Below are positions 33,201 through 39,328 of a stretch of 39,328 nt of DNA, one piece after another. The notes beneath the pieces are model-generated. The model ran no database searches. It saw nothing but the letters and a program-made list of their open reading frames with translations, and was not told the DNA's origin. The translations under genes and the position numbers were made by a program. Source of the stretch: Bacillota bacterium (GTDB lineage: Bacteria > Bacillota > Clostridia > Acetivibrionales > DSM-2933); the NCBI GenBank assembly GCA_023430975.1, contig JAEYYB010000008.1:1-39328 (forward strand). Direction: 5' to 3'. Each line of letters opens with the position of its first letter. Position 1 is the first letter of the stretch.

Positions 33201-33226
33201 AATAATAGCTTAAGTAAATTCAGTCG

Positions 33227-34747
33227 TTAAATAGTCCATTGGTTGTGGATTATACCTGACAGGTACCATGTTCCTTCGTGCTGTTCAAATACCAGTCTAA
33301 GACTCTTCCAGTCCATACCCTCATAAGCAGGATTAAATCCTGAGAAATAATATTCCACTACTATAGGATTATCATAAACCTCAAACTGGTTTTCTAACAT
33401 GTTTCCACTGCTTAATACCTCGTTATATCCAACCTTTTCAGCATTTTTATAATCCACAGGATATATGAACTTCTCATAGTATTTGCCTGGGGTTAGAGAA
33501 ATTTCATCCCCCGTACCGTCGTAAGCTCCCCATAAATAAACCTTTTTATCATCAAAGAAGTTCTTTATATCATCCTTTTTAAAAACCAAGTCATTTTTTA
33601 AAGAAACGTAGGTGTAGGGAGTAAACCTAACTCCTTTAACAGGATGAGTGAGATTTGAAATTGTGTCTAAATCTTTTGTGCTTATTGCATTAATCAGCTT
33701 ATCGGAAGTATCTTTAATAATTTTCTCAGCCAATTCCGGCTTAATGATATCGTCTTTCTTAACATCATCGGTTAATTCAAATTCTATTACAGTTGTTAGC
33801 TGATTTTTATCCATTGTTTCACCATTATCTTCAGGTGCAGCCATAACAATAATTTCTGCCTTATATTTACCGGATGTTAATTTCTTCCCATCTTTATCAG
33901 TCATATCCCATTTATCCTGCCATTTTAATGCTTCTCCCGGGTTAATCGTTTTTGATACAAGTGCTAATGTAAAGAATTTGCCATCAGAAAACCTGTATAC
34001 TTCATTGCCTTTTTCATCGGTTACAGATACTTCAAACATTTGTCCGGAGCCGAACATTAATTTTTTTGGCTCGGTATAGTGACTCATTAATTCAAAGTTA
34101 AATACAACATTGCCATCCATTATATCATAACTTCCACTTGTCTCAAACCGTCCCTTCACTATAGGTTGAATATCAGGCTTTGCTTCATTACGTATAGATT
34201 GTGATGTTTTAAATATGAGGGCAGCTAATTCGCCATATGTGATGCCGGTTTTTGGATCAAAAATTCTTCCGCCTCGGCCTTTGGCTATATCTTTCATATA
34301 AGCCGCAGTAATGGCCTGGTGATATTTTGTGTCTATTTTTTCCATATCTGAATATAAAATCATTTTGATTGCAGGAATTTTATCAAGATCCTGTCCGGTT
34401 TTTTCCGACCATATTTTCATTAGCTCATAAACAACAGATTCTCTGGTTGTTGACTTTGGTGCACTGTTATATTCCGGATCAAATACTAATCTTACAATAT
34501 CTTTAAAACTATCAGCTTTAACAAGGGAGTCAAGATCCTTTCCCTTATACAGTGCTTGTAGATTATTGTTTTTTGACAATTGATCTATGTATGTTTGAGA
34601 CCAATGCTTAACTTGTTTCTCAGACATAATTACCTTATTCCCAGAAGATATTGGCTCTATATTTTTGGTCTGTCCATAAGATGTAAACATCAGAGATGAA
34701 GATAATGTTGCTAATAAAACGGTTGTTCCAAACACTCTTTTTTTCAT
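33227..34747 (-). CDS. Exported protein with SLH-like repeats and a BsuPI-type domain
   Basis: 506 residues. Signal peptide MKKRVFGTTVLLATLSSSLM. Residues about 75-190 hold two SLH-like helical segments (DIVRLVFDPEYNSAP...VYELMKIWSE and YMKDIAKGRGGRIFDPKTGI followed by TYGELAALIFK). A BsuPI-type beta domain (about 210-330) has GSGQMFEVSVTDEKGNEVYR, FSDGKFFT and ALKWQDKWDMTDKDG. The C-terminal part is a second beta domain (HPVKGVRFTPYTYVSLKN, then YLWGAYDGTGDEISLTPG and LRLVFEQHEGTWYLSGIIHN). It should be a wall-associated or secreted protein; function is unknown. AGGAGGAATTT precedes ATG 34747. It is bracketed by MITE-like copies 2 and 3. Confidence 0.82.
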   Translation of the reverse strand: MKKRVFGTTVLLATLSSSLMFTSYGQTKNIEPISSGNKVIMSEKQVKHWSQTYIDQLSKNNNLQALYKGKDLDSLVKADSFKDIVRLVFDPEYNSAPKSTTRESVVYELMKIWSEKTGQDLDKIPAIKMILYSDMEKIDTKYHQAITAAYMKDIAKGRGGRIFDPKTGITYGELAALIFKTSQSIRNEAKPDIQPIVKGRFETSGSYDIMDGNVVFNFELMSHYTEPKKLMFGSGQMFEVSVTDEKGNEVYRFSDGKFFTLALVSKTINPGEALKWQDKWDMTDKDGKKLTSGKYKAEIIVMAAPEDNGETMDKNQLTTVIEFELTDDVKKDDIIKPELAEKIIKDTSDKLINAISTKDLDTISNLTHPVKGVRFTPYTYVSLKNDLVFKKDDIKNFFDDKKVYLWGAYDGTGDEISLTPGKYYEKFIYPVDYKNAEKVGYNEVLSSGNMLENQFEVYDNPIVVEYYFSGFNPAYEGMDWKSLRLVFEQHEGTWYLSGIIHNQWTI

Positions 34748-34831
34748 AAAAATTCCTCCTTAGTTTTTCGGGTATGTATAATAGACGATTAAACAGCTTA
34801 TTTTGTTCCTTAAAACAAATATAGTTTCCTA

Positions 34832-34931
34832 ATATTAAAAGTGTTAATATCTTACATTTGGCGAAGCAAATAACGAACGGTTCAACGGGATTTGCGGCAG
34901 ACAAATGTAATAGATTTATCACTTTTAATAT
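34832..34931. repeat. MITE-like palindromic repeat, copy 3, inverted relative to copy 1
   Basis: ATATTAAAAGTGTTAATATC-TTACATTTG at the left and GACAAATGTAA...CACTTTTAATAT at the right. The core GCAAATAACGAACGGTTCAA and CGGGATTTGCGG is the reverse complement of the copy 1 core. 100 nt. It lies 85 bp upstream of the BsuPI-domain gene's start. Confidence 0.85.
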
Positions 34932-34940
34932 ACACATGAA

Positions 34941-34972
34941 AAAATAGATAAGGGAAATGCTTCCCTTACCTA
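34941..34972 (-). terminator. Terminator of the small membrane protein gene
   Basis: TAGATAAGGGAA-ATGC-TTCCCTTACCTA, a 12-bp stem with one mismatch. On the minus strand it is followed by TTTTTTC. It lies 12 bp past the stop at 34985. Confidence 0.85.
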
Positions 34973-34984
34973 TTCAATCAACTA

Positions 34985-35185
34985 TTAATGTCGGTTACGA
35001 TGTTCAATAAGATCTATAGCCCCAAGAACCACATGGGCTAAACCAAATCCTGCAACACCCCATGCGATATTCGAAGATATTTTCTTTGAAGCCATTTTTC
35101 TTGAAGCCATTGGTTTTAATGCCAATCCGGTTGCTGTAACAGCTGTTCCAAGTACAGTAGGTATTAATCCTTCACGTATTTTCAT
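34985..35185 (-). CDS. Small conserved membrane protein
   Basis: 66 residues from ATG 35185, with GGGAGG upstream; the in-frame GTG at 35191 is too close to it. Two hydrophobic segments (IPTVLGTAVTATGLALKP and IAWGVAGFGLAHVVLGAIDL) separated by a short basic stretch (RKMASKK) suggest a helical hairpin with both ends inside. The protein ends IEHRNRH. It is of the kind found in clostridial genomes as small asparagine- or glycine-rich membrane proteins, with no known function. Monocistronic with a good terminator. Confidence 0.7.
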   Translation of the reverse strand: MKIREGLIPTVLGTAVTATGLALKPMASRKMASKKISSNIAWGVAGFGLAHVVLGAIDLIEHRNRH

Positions 35186-35326
35186 ACACACAACCTCCCA
35201 TCAATATAGCGTTCAAATTTATTTTTCCTGATAAAAAAAATTTAATGCTAAGGAAATAATGGGCTTATATTAATATTTTCAAACAACTTGGACAAAATAA
35301 GAAATAACATTTAAGGGTGATATAGT

Positions 35327-36175
35327 TTGTTTAGTAAAAAGAGTAAATCAACTGATAATAAATATGATAATAAATATGATAATAAATATGGTAATAAATA
35401 TGGTAATAAATATGGTAATAAAAATAAAAGAAAATATAGCAATATATCCTTGACAAAATCCCTGGAAGACAACATTTCATTGCTTGAAAATATCTTTTCA
35501 GGAGATGAAATGCTGATTACAAGGAGATTTCAGAATAAGCATTTATCCGAAGCAAAGTGTTGTATTTTATACTTTGAAGGTATGGTGAATAATGAAGTTT
35601 TAAATGAAAATATAATTATGCCTGTTTTAAGCAACAACCTTGCGGAAGAAATAAACAGTAAGAATTTGCTGGAGGAATTACAATATAAAGTAATTGCATC
35701 AAATGACGTTAAAATATCAGATGATCTAGATAAAATAAATTATTCGGTAACTTCTGGGGATACAATATTTTTACTTGAAGGCTATGACAAAGCCATGATA
35801 ATAAATACCAAAGGTTGGAAGTCGAGGTCGATAAGTGAACCTGAATCAGCAAGGGTGGTTCGTGGACCAAGGGAAGGGTTTACCGAATCGATAAATATTA
35901 ACCTGTCTTTAATTCGAAGAAAAATTAATAACCCTGACTTAAAGTTTAAGTTTAATGAGCTTGGAGAGAGAACACGGACAAAAATATGTGTCTGTTATAT
36001 AGAGGGATTGGCGTTGGAAAGCATAATAAATGAATTGGAGCGACGCCTTGATAAGATGGAAATAGATGCAATACTGGATTCTGGTTATATACAGGAATAT
36101 ATAAGGGATGAGCCATTTTCTCCATTTGAAACGATAGGTGCCAGTGAAAGACCCGATGTAATAGCAGCCAAGCTG
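35327..36175 (+). pseudogene. gerAA: GerA-type spore germination protein A subunit, truncated by a deletion
   Basis: TTG 35327 with AAGGGTGA upstream. A basic low-complexity N-terminus built on KYDNKYGNK repeats is followed by the GerA soluble domain: LEDNISLLENIFSGDEMLIT, VTSGDTIFLLEGYDKAMIIN, and RVVRGPREGFTESININLSL. It continues with RTRTKICVCYIEGLA and EPFSPFETIGASERPDVIAA. The protein should go on to KLLEGR plus five or six membrane helices. Instead, at base 36174 (KLLEG) the DNA switches to the C-terminal part of a GerAB-type permease in another frame. The frame runs 25 unrelated residues to a stop at 36250. Germinant sensing from this protein is lost. Confidence 0.85.
35356..35424 (+). 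repeat. 12-nt tandem repeat in the gerAA N-terminus
   Basis: Units of AATAAATATGAT or AATAAATATGGT follow one another six times, coding Asn-Lys-Tyr-Asp/Gly. It is in frame and would vary only the length of a basic N-terminal tail. Confidence 0.85.
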
Positions 36176-36490
36176 TTGGAGGGTTTCAGAATTCTTACAA
36201 CGGATAGAAGTATCTGTTGCATTTGTATTGGTTGTTTGTACATTTACTAAAAGCAGCGTATGCCTGTATGTGGCAAGCAGAGGCATAAGTAAATTATTTA
36301 GCTTGAATGACTACAGGTCAGTAGTAATACAAACCGGTTTATTAATGATTTCTTTTCTTACACAGTATATGAAAATATAATGGAAATGAAATATTGGGCT
36401 TATAATGTTTATCAATACTATGCATTTCCTTTCCAAGTAATTTTTCCTTTTATAATTTGGATTATACTCGAATTCAAGGCAAAAAAATGA
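36176..36490 (+). pseudogene. gerAB: GerA-type spore germination permease B subunit, 3' end only, frameshifted
   Basis: From about 36176 in the +1 frame the DNA reads VSEFLQRIEVSVAFVLVV, then YVASRGISKLFSLNDYRSVV. After one further frameshift at about 36360 it reads VYENIMEMKYWAYNVYQYYA and FPFQVIFPFIIWIILEFKAK to TGA 36490. The F-x-RIE-V and SRG-x-SKLF-x-x-x-DYRSVVI segments and the last two helices are typical of the C-terminal quarter of GerAB-type permeases (about 365 residues when whole). About 105 codons remain. The rest of gerAB and the back half of gerAA are missing between 36175 and 36176. Confidence 0.8.
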
Positions 36491-36616
36491 AAAAAGTCTA
36501 AAAAGCTTCTTAAAATTTTCACTTTTATCTGTTTATTCTTTTATAGGAAAATATGATATAATTCTTACATGCAAGAGTGACAAAAGTAATATGTCACTAA
36601 ATGAGGTGTATTTGAA

Positions 36617-37066
36617 TTGAAAAGAGTTGTTATTATTCTATTAAGTTTGCTTATTCTCGTAATATCGGGATGGATTATGTATTCAAAAATTAATAATAAG
36701 CCTGTACATAGTAGTATCTCAAATAAAGAGGTTTCAGAAATCACTATCTACGGTACTTCTGGAACTAGAAAGCTAGAAGATGATGCTATGGTGGAAAATA
36801 TCATTAAATGGTTTAACCAGGCCAGTGATATAAGGATTAACAAGGATTTTGCAGGAACTACTCCAGAGTCGGGAATAATAATTAAACTTAAATCAGGCAG
36901 AAGGGTTTCAATATTAAATTCTGGAAGTGATTTTGAGATCCAGAGGGATGATACAAGAAATGAAAATATATCATACTGGGCAAGGCAGCATGATATAAAG
37001 AGATATCTTGGTGAATTGGTAAGGGCATTTGATACTTCAACAGGCTTTAAAACAGACAAGTTTTGA
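36617..37066 (+). CDS. Small single-pass membrane protein, function unknown
   Basis: 149 residues from TTG 36617, with GAGGTGTATTTG upstream. One N-terminal helix (VVIILLSLLILVISGWIMYS) anchors an external hydrophilic domain: EITIYGTSGTRKLEDDAMVE, IIKWFNQASDIRINKDFAGT and IIIKLKSGRRVSILNSGSDF. This resembles the external parts of small Gram-positive membrane proteins with no assigned role. The 14-nt sequence GTGACAAAAGTAAT occurs 42 bp before it (36576) and 9 bp after it (37076). Confidence 0.7.
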   Translation: MKRVVIILLSLLILVISGWIMYSKINNKPVHSSISNKEVSEITIYGTSGTRKLEDDAMVENIIKWFNQASDIRINKDFAGTTPESGIIIKLKSGRRVSILNSGSDFEIQRDDTRNENISYWARQHDIKRYLGELVRAFDTSTGFKTDKF

Positions 37067-37117
37067 AGTATTTATGTGACAAAAGTAATGTAAGATCGGA
37101 AGGAAATAGTTTTATAT

Positions 37118-37954
37118 ATGCTTGAAATAATAAGTTGCAGCAGAAGAACCGATATTCCTGCTTTTTATTATGATTGGTTGCAGGAATGCTTAAAAGATAA
37201 TTATGCGGCAGTTAAAAATCCTTACAATAACACAACTTATGTAGTTGATCTGTCTCCAGAAAAGGTTCATTCTATATGCTTATGGTCAAAATCATACAAG
37301 AATGTTCTTAATAATCCAGGATATCTGTCGCAATATAATCTTTATTTCCAGTTTACAATTACGGGCTACTCCAAAATATTGGAATCCAATGTGATTGATA
37401 CGCTAGAAGCAGTCAGGCAGATGGAGCAACTAGCTAATAAGTATTCACCTTCTCAGATAAACTGGAGATTTGACCCCATTATTTTTTCAAGTGAGGGTGA
37501 GAAAATGGATGTACCTGGTAATCCTGGGGCAGCAAGATTGAAAACCTTTGAGGATTTATGCAGAGATATTTCATCCTTTGGGGTAAATCGCTGTACCATA
37601 AGTTTTCTTCAACTATACAAAAAGGTAGAGAAAAGATTGAATTTAAAGAAAATAAGTTATAATATACCTACACTTAAGCAGCAAATTGAGTTTATAAAAC
37701 AGATGACAGAAATTGCTGACAAACATGGAGTGGGAATCTACACATGTGCAAGTCCCCTGCTTGAGGGAATCCCAGGAGTTAATAAAAGTCATTGTATTGA
37801 TGGGCTGTACCTTGAACAGTTATTTGGTAAAAGAACCTCAAAAGCGAGAGACTCAGGGCAAAGAGAAGGATGTGGTTGTACAAGGTCAAAAGATATTGGG
37901 GCATACGATGGACAGTATTGTATGCATGGATGCCAGTATTGCTATGGGATGTAA
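37118..37954 (+). CDS. DUF1848 family protein with C-terminal cysteine cluster
   Basis: 278 residues. The N-terminus EIISCSRRTDIPAFYYDWLQ is the DUF1848 signature, followed by SPEKVHSICLWSKSYKNVLN, QINWRFDPIIFSSEGEKMD and a C-terminal cysteine cluster REGCGCTRSKDIGAYDGQYC, then MHGCQYCYG. The spacing C-x3-C-x2-C at the end suggests bound Fe-S or zinc, and the family is often compared with radical SAM enzymes although it lacks their usual N-terminal CxxxCxxC. Function unknown. GGAAGG lies upstream. Its frame is clean. Confidence 0.88.
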   Translation: MLEIISCSRRTDIPAFYYDWLQECLKDNYAAVKNPYNNTTYVVDLSPEKVHSICLWSKSYKNVLNNPGYLSQYNLYFQFTITGYSKILESNVIDTLEAVRQMEQLANKYSPSQINWRFDPIIFSSEGEKMDVPGNPGAARLKTFEDLCRDISSFGVNRCTISFLQLYKKVEKRLNLKKISYNIPTLKQQIEFIKQMTEIADKHGVGIYTCASPLLEGIPGVNKSHCIDGLYLEQLFGKRTSKARDSGQREGCGCTRSKDIGAYDGQYCMHGCQYCYGM

Positions 37955-38039
37955 AGATATTATTATAGGTAACGAACTGATATATAAATTTACAGCTCGG
38001 TATCTATAGGATTAAGAAACTCAAAATGGAGGAAAGAAA

Positions 38040-38222
38040 ATGAGCAGCAAAACAAACTGTGAATGCTGTATGAATTACAGCTATGATGAGGAGTACAACT
38101 ATTATGTGTGTGAAGTTAATCTGGATGAAGATGAAATGGGAAAGTTCATAAGCAATTCTTTTGATAATTGCCCATATTTCCAGTTTTATGATGAATATAA
38201 GATTGTACGCAAACAAATGTAA
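38040..38222 (+). CDS. DUF6472-like small cysteine-containing protein
   Basis: 60 residues. CECCMNYSYDEEYNYYVCEV, then NLDEDEMGKFISNSFDNCPY and DEYKIVRKQM at the end. A C-x2-C...C...C-P arrangement with a conserved NLDEDEM is the pattern of DUF6472. It probably binds zinc; function unknown. GGAGGAAAG precedes ATG 38040. It is 86 bp after DUF1848 and in the same direction. Confidence 0.75.
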   Translation: MSSKTNCECCMNYSYDEEYNYYVCEVNLDEDEMGKFISNSFDNCPYFQFYDEYKIVRKQM

Positions 38223-38299
38223 TTTTGTATCATTATTTTTTATGGTATTTTTTCCGATATATAAACATAGTACGTAGATATCACCTTTGGAGGCTGTGT

Positions 38300-38698
38300 A
38301 TGGATATCGAAGGAAAAACCATAAACAATAAATATAGAATCATTAAGAAAATCGTTGATGGTGAATTGAGTACTGTATGGACAGCTGAGAATTTGATAGA
38401 TAGTGCAAATGTATTAATAAATTTAGTAAAAAAGGATTTATCAATAAGAATAGAGGATGTAATAAGATTCAGGAATGAGGCTTTGGAAGTATCCAAGATA
38501 AATGTACCCGGCATCGAGAAGATATTGGATATCGGCGAGTGTGAAGATTATCATTATGTTATAAGGGAGCCTGTTCAAGGCAAAAGCCTCCTGGAAATGA
38601 TATGTGAGGGAGCGGTATTTAATATAGATGAGGCAGTAGGTATCATATATGGTATTTGTAATGCCTTAAACCATGCTCATGAAGCAAATATAAGGCAA
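38300..38698 (+). pseudogene. Serine/threonine kinase N-terminal part, cut by a deletion
   Basis: TTGGAGG precedes ATG 38300. The frame reads the N-lobe of a bacterial protein kinase of the large multidomain type (kinase, AAA, TPR): KTINNKYRIIKKIVDGELST, VWTAENL, then EALEVSKINVPGIEKILDIG, YHYVIREPVQGKSLLEMICE and GICNALNHAHEANIR. The catalytic loop that should follow (H-R-D-x-K-P-x-N) is missing. At about 38694 the DNA switches to a tetratricopeptide region in the +1 frame; the kinase frame runs on to 38812 as noise. A normal member has about 1500 residues or more, so over 800 residues are missing between. Confidence 0.7.
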
Positions 38699-39328
38699 TT
38701 ATCTTTCTATGAGCGAAATGAAATATGCCTGTATGTGTATGGCAATTCCTCGCTTTGGCTGGTCAAAAGAATATTTTATGAGAGCTTTGGACCATGCTGC
38801 AGAAATAGATGACCAATGGGGAATGGCGGAAATTTACCAGTTTATGGGTCATTATCTTAATTGGACAGGAAATTTAAGCGATGGTATAACATGTGCTGAA
38901 AAAAGTGCAGACATGTTTAAAAAAATAGGGAATATAAAAGAGTTCAATATGTCGTTAAATCCACTGCTGCAAGGATATTACTATCAGGGTGATTATGAAA
39001 ATATGTTCGTTGTAAACAGCCAATTTGAGGAAATTGCCTGTAAAATCAAAGATAACTATACCTTGTGTGCCTCAAAGATTTTTTTCTTACAATACTTCAG
39101 GGACAAGGGAGATTATAAAGAGGCGGAAAGATATGGGCTTTTATGCAGCAAGCTTTCTTTTGATGTAAAGGATTGGTTTAATTATTGTTCTATCAGTATT
39201 GAATTAGACCTACATGCCAATAATGGCACCAACAATGGATGAAACATAACTGAAAAAGTTGGTAAATATATTATAAGGCAAAAGCAAGAGAACGAGTTTT
39301 ACTGGAGCTATAAAGCCCGTGAATTAGA
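38694..39328 (+). pseudogene. TPR-repeat region of a large kinase-type protein, front missing, runs off the window
   Basis: From 38694 the frame reads GNYLSMSEMKYACMCMAIPR, then WSKEYFMRALDHAAEIDDQW, GMAEIYQFMGHYLNWTGNLS, DGITCAEKSADMFKKIGNIK and DYENMFVVNSQFEEI. It holds several tetratricopeptide-like helix pairs (A-x-x-Y-x-x-x-G-x-x) of the sort found in the middle of PknK-type signalling proteins. An in-frame TGA at 39240-39242 is followed by more of the same (NITEKVGKYIIRQKQENEFY and WSYKAREL) to the window edge. Nothing upstream of the junction starts it in frame. Confidence 0.7.

Noticed and set aside
35356..35424. Short repeats that might be a CRISPR array
   Set aside because: The units are 12 nt with no spacers and are in frame within a coding region, so this is a coding tandem repeat.

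Overview
The DNA is AT-rich and reads as the chromosome of a Gram-positive, spore-forming, cellulolytic clostridium of the Ruminiclostridium/Acetivibrio type. The evidence is two secreted enzymes ending in type I dockerins (cellulosome-docking modules), two alpha/beta-type small acid-soluble spore proteins, a GerA-type germination gene, many lipoproteins, TTG/GTG starts and strong GGAGG ribosome sites. The genus is inference. I see no rRNA, tRNA, CRISPR array or phage module.

Layout. 1-6.9 kb (+) is an accessory stretch of small genes: a YkvA/DUF1232 protein, a TIM-barrel sugar isomerase-like protein, two GNAT acetyltransferases, a SUKH domain, an ADP-ribosylglycohydrolase remnant, YccF, a DUF7660-like protein, a frameshifted DGHHR-motif protein and a NADAR-family protein. 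7.1-10.9 kb (-) is a 1255-residue dockerin-bearing metalloprotease. 11.1-18.1 kb (+) holds a decayed gene and a run of lipoproteins/exported proteins, some broken, plus GrpB. 18.1-26.9 kb, mostly (-), carries a YdjM-like membrane protein (+), mntH, dinB with a small partner and an SOS box, a CBM35-GH26-dockerin mannanase, an MFS transporter and a membrane-anchored protein with an internal duplication. 27.3-30.4 kb (+) carries a methyltransferase overlapping glutamate racemase, an ASCH/PUA-like protein and two SASP genes. 30.4-32.2 kb is an intact IS256-family element with an 8-bp target duplication. 32.2-35.2 kb (-) has an iron-sulfur flavoprotein-like reductase, a BsuPI-domain exported protein and a small membrane protein. 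35.3 kb to the end (+) has a gerAA/gerAB deletion scar, a small membrane protein, DUF1848, DUF6472 and a protein-kinase/TPR deletion scar.

Two signals cut across the map. First, many genes are chimeric or truncated at sharp internal boundaries: GNAT joined to SUKH, GNAT joined to half an ADP-ribosylglycohydrolase, gerAA joined to the 3' end of gerAB, a kinase N-lobe joined to a TPR region, and two truncated copies of the N-terminal segment of the NADAR gene. Others carry single frameshifts or in-frame stops. Second, a ~100-nt palindromic MITE-like repeat with a conserved asymmetric core occurs three times between 26.9 and 34.9 kb. One of these copies looks nested, and two of them bracket the BsuPI-domain gene.

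How the genes work together. The mannanase and the dockerin protease would be displayed on a cellulosome scaffold, while the MFS and Mn/Fe transporters serve uptake or efflux. dinB plus its partner form a damage-inducible translesion unit. murI supplies D-glutamate for the wall. The SASP and ger genes belong to sporulation and germination, but the ger gene here is dead. The 1-7 kb block has the mixed content of an immunity or accessory island and is decaying.
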